Positions 27,017 to 35,922 of a stretch of DNA of 64,000 nt are shown here, in pieces. This stretch comes from G963662905 sp963676725 (GTDB taxonomy: Bacteria; Bacteroidota; Bacteroidia; Bacteroidales; WRLA01). Location of the stretch: contig OY781463.1 in the NCBI GenBank assembly GCA_963676725.1, forward strand, positions 2,046,001 through 2,110,000, in the 5' to 3' direction. Each line of letters starts with the position of its first letter. The first letter of the stretch is position 1. The position numbers were made by a program, and so were the translations under genes. The notes under the pieces were generated by a model. It was not told the DNA's origin, made no database searches, and worked only from the letters and a program-made list of their open reading frames with translations.

Positions 27017-29350
27017 ATGAAAAGCCCACATGCTTATTATTTGCTGCTGTTTGCCCTACTCACGGGCTGCATTTCAAAAACAGATCCATCTGCCCAAAAC
27101 AAAACAATAAATATTGTTCCGGTACCTCAAGAAATGGAAATGCTTCAGGGCTGTTTTACCCTCTCGAATAAAACCGCTTTTATCGATGAGAGCAATTTTG
27201 ATGAAATGCTACCCATTACTGAAGATTTCAAGAATCAGATTACACTCTCTACCGGTTTTACGCTTGAAAAAACGTCCGACAGTAAAAACACAATCACATT
27301 AAAGGCTTCCCAAAATGAACTCCCCCCGGAAGCCTATATTTTAACAGTAATCCCTGAAAATATTGTGATTGAAGCATCCGGCCGTGCAGGACTCTTTTAT
27401 GGCCTTCAAAGCCTGAAACAGCTTTTCCCTGCAGAAATATTCTCTTCAGAATTGGTTAGCGATATTGCTTGGGAAATTCCTGCCCTAAAGATCAAGGATT
27501 TTCCACGTTTTTCCTATAGAGGTTTGCATCTGGATGTTGGCCGGCATTTCACCCCTGCTGATTCTGTAAAAAAGTTTATTGACCTGATGGCTCAGTATAA
27601 ATACAATACATTCCATTGGCATCTCACAGAAGATCAAGGCTGGAGAATCGAGATAAAGAAATATCCAAAATTAACCGAAATTGGCGCATGGCGAAAAGAA
27701 ACGCTTATTGGCCATTATAGCGATAAGCCCCATCAATTTGACGGAAAAAAATACGGTGGTTTTTACACCCAAGAGGAAGTCAAAGAAATTGTTGCCTATG
27801 CACATAAAAAATGCATCACCATTATTCCTGAAATCGAAATGCCCGGGCATTCTTTGGCAGCACTGGCCGCCTATCCCGAATTGGGCTGCACCGATGAACA
27901 GTATGAAGTTGCTACAAAATGGGGCGTTTTTAATGAAGTTTATTGCCCGAATGAAAAAACATTCCAGTTTTTGCAAGATGTACTCGACGAAGTTATTCCC
28001 CTATTTCCCGGCAAATACATCCATATTGGTGGCGATGAATGTCCGAAAAAACAATGGAAGGAAACAGCTTTATGTCAGAATATTATGAAAAAGGAAGGCC
28101 TAAAAGACGAGCATGAACTACAAAGCTGGTTTATCCGCCGCATCGAAAAATATATCAATGGCAAAGGCAAACAAATTATTGGTTGGGACGAAATCCTTGA
28201 AGGAGGATTGGCTCCCGGAGCAACAGTAATGTCATGGCGTGGAATGGATGGAGGCATTGCTGCAGCAAAGCAAGGCCACGATGTAATTATGACGCCGTCA
28301 TCACATTGTTATTTCGATTATTATCAGACAGAGCCTAATAAGGAACCATTGGCAATAGGAGGCCTAACGAACCTAAAAAAAGTCTATGAATTTGAACCGG
28401 TGCCCAAAGAATTGAATCAAGAGCAAGCGAAATACATTATAGGGGCACAAGGCAATCTCTGGACAGAATACATGCCAACCTTTGCCCAAGTGCTCTATAT
28501 GGCCTATCCAAGGGCCTTAGCATTGGCCGAAGTAAATTGGTCGCAACCCAATCGTAAAGATTGGATTTCATTTAATAAACGGCTGCTCTATCAAAAACAA
28601 GTCTTTAAACAAGAAAATATTGCGATAGGAAGACTCGACTCAAAAATCAGTATCCATACCATTTCTGACAAAAATACAGGCGATCTGCTTGCCGTTCTCG
28701 ATTGCGATATTCCCGGCATTGAAGTCAGATATACAACCCATGGCGATAAAGCAGCAAATAATAGTCCATTATACCATCATCCTTTTATTGTACAGCACGA
28801 CATCATTTTGAATGCCGGTGCTTTTTCCCCTGAAGGTGATCAAATCAACCGTCTTAAAAAAAATATCTTTCTCCATGAAGCTTGCGGCATCACAGCTGAA
28901 CTAACATTTCCGTATTCGGATAAATATCCTGCAAATGGAGCAATCTCTTTATGCGATGGTTTAAAAGGTGGTGATGATTATGCGGATGGATATTGGCAAG
29001 GATTTAATGGTGTTGATCTTGAAGCCCGTATTGAATTTCCTGTAAAAAAAGAAATCAGCAAAGTAGAAATAGGATTTTTCCAAAAAGAAGCCTCCTGGAT
29101 TTTTTTGCCACAAAAAATTGAAATTTGGGGTGAATTTGGCTTAGGGCGCACACAAAAACTCGCTGAGTTGATCAATGAAATCCCAAACAATCAAAGTGGA
29201 AGCTTTAAAAAAGATTTTATTCTCAATTTTGATCCAACAGAAGTAAAAGGGATAATAGTTAAGGCCATTGCGCAAAAAAAATGTCCGGACTGGCATCCCG
29301 GGGCGGGTTTCGATGCTTGGCTGTTTTGCGATGAAATTATTGTTCGTTAG
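27017..29350 (+). CDS. GH20 beta-N-acetylhexosaminidase lipoprotein
   Basis: 777 residues from ATG 27017. An upstream in-frame ATG (26969) would bury the lipoprotein signal YYLLLFALLTGC. An N-terminal GH20b domain (about 35-165) precedes the catalytic barrel (about 170-510) with FHWHLTEDQGWRIEIKKYP and the catalytic Asp-Glu pair in HIGGDECPKKQW (about 339-340). WRGMDGGIAAAKQGHDVIM and QGNLWTEY are also typical. Beyond it lie a chitobiase C-terminal-like sandwich (YTTHGDKAANNSPLY) and an F5/8-type-C-like carbohydrate-binding domain (DGYWQGFNGVDLEARIEF). It removes terminal GlcNAc/GalNAc at the cell surface or periplasm. It lies 102 bases behind the GH2 gene, probably one operon. Confidence 0.93.
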   Translation: MKSPHAYYLLLFALLTGCISKTDPSAQNKTINIVPVPQEMEMLQGCFTLSNKTAFIDESNFDEMLPITEDFKNQITLSTGFTLEKTSDSKNTITLKASQNELPPEAYILTVIPENIVIEASGRAGLFYGLQSLKQLFPAEIFSSELVSDIAWEIPALKIKDFPRFSYRGLHLDVGRHFTPADSVKKFIDLMAQYKYNTFHWHLTEDQGWRIEIKKYPKLTEIGAWRKETLIGHYSDKPHQFDGKKYGGFYTQEEVKEIVAYAHKKCITIIPEIEMPGHSLAALAAYPELGCTDEQYEVATKWGVFNEVYCPNEKTFQFLQDVLDEVIPLFPGKYIHIGGDECPKKQWKETALCQNIMKKEGLKDEHELQSWFIRRIEKYINGKGKQIIGWDEILEGGLAPGATVMSWRGMDGGIAAAKQGHDVIMTPSSHCYFDYYQTEPNKEPLAIGGLTNLKKVYEFEPVPKELNQEQAKYIIGAQGNLWTEYMPTFAQVLYMAYPRALALAEVNWSQPNRKDWISFNKRLLYQKQVFKQENIAIGRLDSKISIHTISDKNTGDLLAVLDCDIPGIEVRYTTHGDKAANNSPLYHHPFIVQHDIILNAGAFSPEGDQINRLKKNIFLHEACGITAELTFPYSDKYPANGAISLCDGLKGGDDYADGYWQGFNGVDLEARIEFPVKKEISKVEIGFFQKEASWIFLPQKIEIWGEFGLGRTQKLAELINEIPNNQSGSFKKDFILNFDPTEVKGIIVKAIAQKKCPDWHPGAGFDAWLFCDEIIVR

Positions 29351-29442
29351 TAAGTCTTAGCAAGAAAAACCCCTATTTTCACATCCTTAATAAAGAAGCG
29401 CCACAGGCAAGAAGGTTATTCTATTCCCAAAAAATAAGCATG

Positions 29443-29472
29443 AAAAAAGGCGGCAAATTTGCCGCCTTTTTT
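29443..29472. terminator. Perfect 30-bp palindromic bidirectional terminator
   Basis: AAAAAAGGCGGCAAA is followed directly by its exact reverse complement ending in TTTTTT. It sits between the convergent stops of the hexosaminidase (29350) and the caspase protein (29519). Confidence 0.95.
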
Positions 29473-29518
29473 GTATTGAAGCGTATGAAATATTTGAGTT
29501 GTACTCATTCGCTTATTC

Positions 29519-31921
29519 TTATTCACCTTCTGTTTGGGGCACTTCTTCGCTTGTATTATCGTCAGATTTCCGGACAAAAAAGAAGGTCCCGCCATCATGC
29601 CTAAAGCCTTTTATTTGCCCAAATTGAGGTTCCTGATCGTTGTTTTCGACTACTGCCCTGCCTACAACATCCACAATCTCTTCGATGGCTATGCAGCTTT
29701 TAGGATTTTGGCGCAGTGCACCGGCGAAAGATTTCGCAAAAATGGAATTATCAGCAGCTAGTTCGTAGCCGGCAGAAGAAAATACTTGTGAAGATTTTGC
29801 TTTGGTCAATTTCCAGTTATTGCAGCTCAAGTCTTTAGGCGCAGAACGCATGGCAAGATAAAATGATGGCCCTGATTCACAAGCATCCGAAATAACCAAA
29901 AGGTGATCGAGATCATCTACATAAGACTCCATGCTAGCCCTGAGTGCATTTAGATCATAATAACTGAATTCATCATCACGGTCTGCATCAACGGGAATCC
30001 AATATCCGGTCTCATTCATATACGCACCATGTCCTGCATACCAGATAATGAGGGAATTCGCTTTATATTTTTTGATTTTATCGCGTAATTCGATGCGGAA
30101 AAATTTCTCAAGATCTTCTTTTGTCATATCCTTTTTATGGATTTGAACAGGAATACTATAATTTGCCAAAGCACTGCGCATCAGTGTTATATCCTTCCCG
30201 GGGCCTTCAAGGTTACTAAATGATTCATAATGACTATTTTCGATAAAAATAATCCATGTACGCCCCATAGGGTTATTGGCAAAAGCATTAGCCATATCAC
30301 GATTGATGATAAACTTACGCTCGGTCGTATTTCCATAAATATCTTCGGCAGTAATTGTGATGCTGCTTTTATTCTTCACTTCCACATTTGCCCAGAATTG
30401 AGGGTTGAGGCTATTGGAGTTAAAACCCGCGGTAACTCCATCGATATGAATATAATCGATAAGGCTTTCATCATTAACAACACCTTCAATATAGAGCAGT
30501 GCATCATCCGTTTCGACAAAAATTTCACCTGCATCGGAGGTAATTGGATCCATTATTACAATTTCCGGGGCAATTACTTCAGTTCGGATTATTTTATAGG
30601 TTTTTGTTGCAACATTATTATATACATCGGCAACGCGCACGATAAGTTCATCAACACCGTCAATATCAAAAGTCAATTCAAAGCTTTTATCATCGTTCAA
30701 TTTCCCGTCGAGCACTTCCATACTTTTATCATTAAAAGTGATGTATTCGAGCTCGCTTTTATCATCTATAAGACCAGTAATAAGTACTTTATCTTCGCCT
30801 CTAATAAACTCAAGAACACCGGCTTCTCGCTCAATTCCCTGATCCATTTTTATTTCAGGGGCACTGGTTTCCACATTCAGGTCATAAACCTGTTTTCTGG
30901 CTGCTTCAACATCAGCAAGCATAATTCCTGCAGCGCTTGCTCCATCAATAAACGATTTAAAATCAGCAGTTGCCATTTCAGTTTGAAAGACATCCACATA
31001 ACATTGGCCACGGAGATAGAGGGCTTCATAATTATCCGGATCGCTAGAAAGTATTTGATTAAAATCAGCAATAGCAGAGGTTTGTTGGTTGAATTCCTTT
31101 TGATAGATCCCGCGGAGCATATACACATCATTGATATTCTCAGCATCGGGATAAAAAAGAAGCACCTTAGATACATCATTGATTGCGTTTACATAATCTT
31201 TATTTTTCTGGTAGATTTTTGAACGCAAGATCAAAGACTCCTTGCTTTTCTGATCGAGAGCTAATGCCCGATTTACTGAACCAAGAGCCTGAGGTAGTTT
31301 ATTTTGCTGGTACTGTGATTTGGCCATGCCAATCAGGGCATCAGTATCCGCATTATTAATTCCTACAGAAGCGGCGTAATCCGATTCGGCCTGCGCATAA
31401 TTTTCTGTGATATAGTTAATATTCGCCCTGGTTTTATAGGTGTTACTCGTTTTCTTAACATTTAAAGCTTTATTGGCTTCGATAAAAGCTTCCTGATACT
31501 GTTCCGTTTGCACCAAGGCGTCCACCAATTTATCATAGGCATCGAGATTGTCTGATTCCATCATCAGACCTTGCCTGAATTTGGCAATTGCCTGAGTATA
31601 ATCGGCCATATCGTAATAAATATTGGCTGATTTAAAGGCGACCCATTCTTCTTTAGGCTCCAAGGCAAGAGCACGATCGTAATCAGAAACAGCATCTTCC
31701 AGCTGATTGATAGCCTCATAAGACTCAGCCCTTAGCAAATAAGCATCCGCATAATTCGGATCAAGTTCTAATGCCTGCGTAAAATTGCTAATCGCATCCT
31801 GATATTCCCCGGCTTTTAAAAACTTCTTCCCTGCCTTAAAACTGTTTTTGGCACTTTGCCCCATACTAACGCTAGAAAGCAAAGCCAAAAAAATAAATAA
31901 TAGTAAAGGTAATTTTTTCAT
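29519..31921 (-). CDS. Exported TPR protein with C-terminal caspase (C14) domain
   Basis: 800 residues from ATG 31921, which gives a clean signal peptide (LPLLLFIFLALLSSVSMGQ); an in-frame ATG at 31954 adds 11 residues. About eight or nine TPR units fill residues 25-350 (e.g. AISNFTQALELDPNYADAY). Two beta-rich repeats follow (about 375-555; EVLDGKLNDDKSFELTFD). The final ~240 residues are a caspase-like domain with His in WYAGHGAY (about 629) and Cys in VISDACESG (about 680), so the catalytic dyad is intact. Such proteins are peptidases or signalling scaffolds of unknown substrate; the signal peptide places this one outside the cytoplasm. Confidence 0.9.
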   Translation of the reverse strand: MKKLPLLLFIFLALLSSVSMGQSAKNSFKAGKKFLKAGEYQDAISNFTQALELDPNYADAYLLRAESYEAINQLEDAVSDYDRALALEPKEEWVAFKSANIYYDMADYTQAIAKFRQGLMMESDNLDAYDKLVDALVQTEQYQEAFIEANKALNVKKTSNTYKTRANINYITENYAQAESDYAASVGINNADTDALIGMAKSQYQQNKLPQALGSVNRALALDQKSKESLILRSKIYQKNKDYVNAINDVSKVLLFYPDAENINDVYMLRGIYQKEFNQQTSAIADFNQILSSDPDNYEALYLRGQCYVDVFQTEMATADFKSFIDGASAAGIMLADVEAARKQVYDLNVETSAPEIKMDQGIEREAGVLEFIRGEDKVLITGLIDDKSELEYITFNDKSMEVLDGKLNDDKSFELTFDIDGVDELIVRVADVYNNVATKTYKIIRTEVIAPEIVIMDPITSDAGEIFVETDDALLYIEGVVNDESLIDYIHIDGVTAGFNSNSLNPQFWANVEVKNKSSITITAEDIYGNTTERKFIINRDMANAFANNPMGRTWIIFIENSHYESFSNLEGPGKDITLMRSALANYSIPVQIHKKDMTKEDLEKFFRIELRDKIKKYKANSLIIWYAGHGAYMNETGYWIPVDADRDDEFSYYDLNALRASMESYVDDLDHLLVISDACESGPSFYLAMRSAPKDLSCNNWKLTKAKSSQVFSSAGYELAADNSIFAKSFAGALRQNPKSCIAIEEIVDVVGRAVVENNDQEPQFGQIKGFRHDGGTFFFVRKSDDNTSEEVPQTEGE

Positions 31922-31961
31922 AATCGCTTCATTTTTTAATGCATACTTGTACAACTCCTTG

Positions 31962-31969
31962 CAAATATA
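31962..31969 (-). promoter_or_regulatory. -7 promoter element for the TPR-caspase gene
   Basis: CAAATATA on the plus strand reads TATATTTG on the minus strand, an exact TAnnTTTG, 41 bases upstream of the chosen ATG at 31921. No clear -33 TTG. Confidence 0.5.
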
Positions 31970-32173
31970 CGAAATGAGAAAGGATAATGACAGCTTTTTA
32001 TGAAATAATTCTATCCTGAGAAATAAAAATTAAAACCACTTCATGCATCCTGAAAACCCAAAACCGAATATGCGCAATGTATCCTCTAAAAAATGATTTT
32101 GTGATAAAAGGCTTCATCCTGCAACAATTTAATGAAAAAAGCAGTATAAAAGGAGAATATAAAAGCATGACGC

Positions 32174-33586
32174 ATGAAAGAGGAAAAAAACACGGAGTTC
32201 GTTTTTGATACAATATGTGCATTGAGCACAGCTCCCGGAACCGGGGCAATTGCCCTTATCCGGCTTAGCGGAAAGCAATGCCTCAGTATTGGAGAACAAA
32301 TCTTGCAAAGGAATAATGCTCCGGTAGATCTTAAAAAACGAAAAAGTCATAGCATTTTTCATGCAGAATTATTCGATCGTGATCAGCAAATCATTGATGA
32401 TGTTTTGGTGAGCATTTTTAAAGCACCCAAAACCTATACCGGTGAAGATATGCTTGAAATTAGCTGCCACGGAAGCCGCTATGTGCAACAAAAAATTATT
32501 GAATTACTCATTGATAAGGGTTGTCGTATAGCACATCGCGGGGAATTTACCCAAAGGGCATTTCTCAATGGACGTTTCGACCTGGCACAAGCCGAAGCTG
32601 TTAATGACCTGATTAACAGTAATACAAAAGCATCGCATGATCTGGCATTGGATCAAATGCGAGGCGGATTCTCAGAGAAAATCAATAATCTTCGGAAACA
32701 GCTAATCGATTTTGCCAGTCTTCTGGAACTTGAACTTGATTTTAGTGAAGAAGATGTAGAATTTGCCGATCGTGAGAAATTGAAAGAACTGCTTCAGGAA
32801 ATCCATAAGGAAATTGCCTATCTCCTCTCCTCTTTCTCTCTGGGGAATGTAATGAAACACGGTGTACCGGTTGCTATTGTAGGTAAACCCAATGTTGGGA
32901 AATCAACACTTTTAAATGCCTTACTGAACGAAGAAAAAGCCATTGTATCCGAAATCCCCGGCACTACACGCGATGCCATAGAAGATACTATTGTTATTGA
33001 AGATGTTGCTTTTCGGTTTATCGATACAGCAGGACTGCGTCCTTCGGATGATGTAATAGAAAATATTGGCATTGAACGCACTTATGAGAAAATTTGCCAG
33101 GCGAGTATTGTGCTTTATTTATTTGATTTAGTGAATACTTCTTATGAAGAAATTTGCGAAGTATTAAGCGATTTCCGTGAACATATAGAAGATAAAAATA
33201 AGCACTTTATTATTATCGGCAATAAAACCGACCAGCTTTCGGAAACGCCTAAAGCCTTCAGCAATTTGGTCGATATGGAAACCATCTTTATTTCCGCCAA
33301 ACGCAAAGAAAACATTAGTCTGATTACCAATAGCTTAGTAGAATCATACCGAAGCCAAGAGCAGATTTCTGATGTAATCATTAGTAATTCAAGACATTAT
33401 GAAGCTTTAAGCAAAAGCCTCGATGCTATTGAGAGTGTTATGGAAGCCTTCGAACAGCAAATCCCCACCGACCTGATCGCCATTGATATTCGGCAGGCAC
33501 TGCATTTTCTTGGAAGCATTACAGGCCAGATCACAACGGATGATCTGCTAGGGAATATCTTCAAAAACTTCTGTATTGGAAAGTAA
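32174..33586 (+). CDS. mnmE: tRNA modification GTPase MnmE (TrmE)
   Basis: 470 residues, a usual length. The N-terminal folate-binding domain contains TICALSTAPGTGAIALIRLSG and YTGEDMLEISCHGS. The inserted G domain (about 225-385) has GKPNVGKST, the G2 loop PGTTRDAIEDT, DTAGLR and GNKTD. The C-terminus ends in CIGK, the catalytic-cysteine tail of the family. With MnmG it modifies U34 of certain tRNAs. The gene is intact, but its last codons and the 60 bases after them are duplicated at 35614-35687 beyond the toxin-antitoxin locus, suggesting that this gene's 3' end was an insertion site. Confidence 0.97.
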   Translation: MKEEKNTEFVFDTICALSTAPGTGAIALIRLSGKQCLSIGEQILQRNNAPVDLKKRKSHSIFHAELFDRDQQIIDDVLVSIFKAPKTYTGEDMLEISCHGSRYVQQKIIELLIDKGCRIAHRGEFTQRAFLNGRFDLAQAEAVNDLINSNTKASHDLALDQMRGGFSEKINNLRKQLIDFASLLELELDFSEEDVEFADREKLKELLQEIHKEIAYLLSSFSLGNVMKHGVPVAIVGKPNVGKSTLLNALLNEEKAIVSEIPGTTRDAIEDTIVIEDVAFRFIDTAGLRPSDDVIENIGIERTYEKICQASIVLYLFDLVNTSYEEICEVLSDFREHIEDKNKHFIIIGNKTDQLSETPKAFSNLVDMETIFISAKRKENISLITNSLVESYRSQEQISDVIISNSRHYEALSKSLDAIESVMEAFEQQIPTDLIAIDIRQALHFLGSITGQITTDDLLGNIFKNFCIGK

Positions 33587-33645
33587 GGTAGTTTCCTTTA
33601 TTTGTTACTAGCCTTCATTTACTGCACTTTAGAGTTTTTATCCTT
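33572..33645 (+). repeat. 74-bp direct repeat, left copy (covers the 3' end of mnmE)
   Basis: It begins TGTATTGGAAAGTAA (last codons and stop of mnmE) and ends GAGTTTTTATCCTT. It matches 35614-35687 in the same orientation with two mismatches in 74 by eye. The copies are 2042 bases apart and bracket the AbiE-like genes. Such duplication of a conserved gene's 3' end is typical of island attachment sites, but no integrase is present. Confidence 0.92.
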
Positions 33646-33690
33646 GGCATATTTTTGCTCTTTCATAGCTAATTTATAAAAATTGTTCAC

Positions 33691-33698
33691 TATATTTG
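33691..33698 (+). promoter_or_regulatory. -7 promoter element for the AbiE-like operon
   Basis: TATATTTG is an exact TAnnTTTG, 43 bases ahead of the ATG at 33742. Between them lies TGTTCAACGACAATGAACG, with GTTCA and TGAAC as an inverted repeat, a possible operator for the antitoxin, which in AbiE systems represses its own promoter. Confidence 0.5.
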
Positions 33699-33741
33699 TC
33701 TGTTCAACGACAATGAACGATTAATTTATATAAACACGCTT

Positions 33742-34752
33742 ATGTACAGGAATAATGATTTCATTTATGATGCTGTAACGCGATTGAGTGAATTGACGGG
33801 TTTGGTGATTGATGTAGAAGGTGTTCGACAGGAGTATGATGCTTTGATTTCTGTTCTAAATACTCAATTCATCATTCAGTCGTATACAGAGATTAGATCC
33901 TCAAATAAAGGTGTTATTCTCTCAAAGATTAATGCTCTGAGCACAAATAACAAAAAGCCGATCCTGATTGTAGCTAAATACATTGCTGCAGAGATCACGT
34001 CTGAGTTTAAAGTGTTAGGAATTAATTACTTGGATGTCGCAGGAAATGTTTTCATAAAACATGGAAACGTTTTTTTGTTTATTTCAGGGCAGAAAAGTAA
34101 GCGCATTGCTACCTTTAAACAGTCGCGGGCTTTTCAGGAATCCGGAATCAAGTTGATATTTAATTTGCTGAAGACTCCTGAGAACTTGCAGTTGTCGTAC
34201 AGAGCACTTTCTGAGCTTACCGATGTATCCATTGGTTCGGTGAGCAATATCATGCAAGAACTTGAAAGCCTAAATTTTGTTCTTAAAACCAAGGCGAAGC
34301 GAGTACTCAAAAACAAGAAGGATTTGTTGGATAGGTGGATTATTGCTTATAATGATGTGCTTAGACCTCGGATTTTAAGAAAGAAAATGCGTTTTGTTAA
34401 AGATACGGAGCTGGCGAATTGGAAATCTATTCCGCTGAACAGGATGGATGGCGTTTGTCAATGGGGAGGAGAACCTGCAGGAGCGTTGAAAACAGATTAT
34501 TTGTCTCCAGAAAAATTTACCTTATACACTACATTGAACTGGCAAAACTTAATCAACGAGTTAAATATGGTGCCGGATGAAAATGGAAACATTGAAGTGT
34601 TAAGCATTTTTTGGGCAACGGATAAAAACACTAATACTGAGCAGACAGTGCCCGCGGTTTTGATTTATGCTGATTTAATCACCAGTGGTTTCAGTAGGAA
34701 TATTGAAACGGCTGATTTAATACTGGAGAATGAGCTACAATATATCAAGTGA
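33742..34752 (+). CDS. AbiEi-type antitoxin/transcriptional regulator (type IV toxin-antitoxin)
   Basis: 336 residues. The N-terminal ~130 residues are not recognised beyond a FKVLGINYLDVAGNVFI core. A winged helix-turn-helix follows (about 140-205; LQLSYRALSELTDVSIGSVSNIM). The C-terminal half (WGGEPAGALKTDYL, FTLYTT) resembles AbiEi_2-type antitoxins. The downstream gene overlaps by 23 bases and encodes the AbiEii-like nucleotidyltransferase, so assignment rests partly on that pairing. It should bind DNA upstream of its own operon and counteract the toxin. AbiE systems give phage resistance and stabilise mobile DNA. Confidence 0.75.
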   Translation: MYRNNDFIYDAVTRLSELTGLVIDVEGVRQEYDALISVLNTQFIIQSYTEIRSSNKGVILSKINALSTNNKKPILIVAKYIAAEITSEFKVLGINYLDVAGNVFIKHGNVFLFISGQKSKRIATFKQSRAFQESGIKLIFNLLKTPENLQLSYRALSELTDVSIGSVSNIMQELESLNFVLKTKAKRVLKNKKDLLDRWIIAYNDVLRPRILRKKMRFVKDTELANWKSIPLNRMDGVCQWGGEPAGALKTDYLSPEKFTLYTTLNWQNLINELNMVPDENGNIEVLSIFWATDKNTNTEQTVPAVLIYADLITSGFSRNIETADLILENELQYIK

Positions 34753-35575
34753 TCGTTTAAAACACCCTTTGCTGAAGCCTTTGCTAACGGACTTGGACAG
34801 ATATTTTAAAAAGGCTGGCATAAAGTTTTATGTTATTGGGGCCACTGCCCGGGATATCATTATGGAGATTCACAATGAGAAATCTGCTCGCTTAACACAT
34901 GACTTGGATATTGCCATTGCCATAGATGCATGGGATCAATTTGCTCAGGTGGAAGACGATTTGGTTGGTTTGCCCGACTTCACTAAAGACGCTAAACAGA
35001 AACAGCGGTTTCTTTATCAGAATAAATTTCAAATTGACATTGTACCCTTTGGTCAAATAATGAAAGAGGGCGACAAAATATTTTGGCCTCCGGATGAACA
35101 TTTTGCCATGGTGGTATTGGGCTTTGCAGAGGTAAACAAGAATTTGATTCCCATCAGGATAGATGGCCACCTTAGTGTTGAAATCGCTTCGTTGGAGGGG
35201 ATTTTTGTATTGAAGATTTTTGCATGGCGTGACCGGAACTATAAGGATGACCGCGATGCTTCCGATCTGGGATTTATTATGTCAAATTATCTGTCGATTA
35301 ATGAAGAAAGAGCGGTTGCCCTTTATTTTAAGGAAGTATATACAGACGAATTTACGATAGTGATTGGGGGAGCAATTATACTGGGAAAAGACATCAATCA
35401 TCTGCTGGGTGACAATCTATATACCAAACAACGCTTTAAACACATTATTTTGGAGGAGTTGGCCTCAGCAGAAGAAAGCCGCTTAATCAATCAAATCATT
35501 GAAACCAATAAAAATATAAGCTATGAAGAAGTGTTTAAAAGCCTGAATCATATCATTGAAAATATAAAAGACTAG
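34730..35575 (+). CDS. AbiEii-like nucleotidyltransferase toxin
   Basis: 281 residues. The nucleotidyltransferase core is clear: YVIGATARDIIM with the Gly-x-x-Ala-Arg-Asp motif (about 37-48), then THDLDIAIAIDAWDQF with the paired Asp residues that bind metal (about 60-64), and a third acidic site in FQIDIVPFG. Downstream come SLEGIFVLKIFAWRDR and KDDRDASDLGFI, as in AbiEii/AbiGii proteins that modify tRNA 3' ends. It is translationally coupled to the antitoxin. A third ORF begins six bases after the stop but is cut short by the right direct repeat. Confidence 0.82.
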   Translation: MSYNISSDRLKHPLLKPLLTDLDRYFKKAGIKFYVIGATARDIIMEIHNEKSARLTHDLDIAIAIDAWDQFAQVEDDLVGLPDFTKDAKQKQRFLYQNKFQIDIVPFGQIMKEGDKIFWPPDEHFAMVVLGFAEVNKNLIPIRIDGHLSVEIASLEGIFVLKIFAWRDRNYKDDRDASDLGFIMSNYLSINEERAVALYFKEVYTDEFTIVIGGAIILGKDINHLLGDNLYTKQRFKHIILEELASAEESRLINQIIETNKNISYEEVFKSLNHIIENIKD

Positions 35576-35581
35576 TAGATT

Positions 35582-35653
35582 ATGTCCGAAGAAAAAACAG
35601 TACAACAGGAAATTGTATTGGAAAGTAATGTAGTTTCCTTTATTTGTTACTAG
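35582..35653 (+). pseudogene. Truncated third ORF of the AbiE-like operon
   Basis: An ATG six bases after the toxin stop opens MSEEKTVQQEIVLE, then runs into the right copy of the mnmE 3' repeat at codon 11 and stops after 23 codons (ending VVSFICY). The spacing and charged start look like a real gene whose remainder was lost when the repeat junction formed. It could also be chance. Confidence 0.45.
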
Positions 35654-35687
35654 ACTTCATTTACTGCACTTTAGAGTTTTTATCCTT
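35614..35687 (+). repeat. 74-bp direct repeat, right copy
   Basis: Same sequence as 33572-33645 apart from G to T at the 16th base and C to A at about the 41st. It contains a dead copy of the mnmE stop region. Similarity weakens after TATCCTT, although both copies continue with CAT and TTTTTG nearby. Confidence 0.92.
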
Positions 35688-35703
35688 CTCATTTTTGTTG
35701 TAC

Positions 35704-35737
35704 ATTTGTTGCCCAAGAAACACGATTTGTTGCCCAA
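35704..35737. repeat. Pair of 13-bp direct repeats spaced by 21 bp
   Basis: ATTTGTTGCCCAA occurs at 35704-35716 and 35725-35737, a two-turn spacing that could bind a dimeric regulator. No gene start lies close downstream, so the role is unclear. Confidence 0.6.
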
Positions 35738-35922
35738 ATGCAAAAGTGGCAAAATCATGGCAGTATAAGACATCTTTGTGAATAATAATACACAATCCCT
35801 ACACTAGCATTAAAAAATAAACTATCCTGAATGATAAAATTGAGGGCAATCTGATACTATAATACCCCCCATTATTAAGACCACTGGTTAAGGTAGAAAA
35901 CATTAATTTTACCAGTGCAAGT

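Noticed and set aside
30230..31222. Long plus-strand ORF (330 codons) opposite the TPR-caspase gene
   Set aside because: It is antisense to a well-supported gene with intact TPR and catalytic motifs; its Ile/Phe/His-rich composition is that of a shadow frame.
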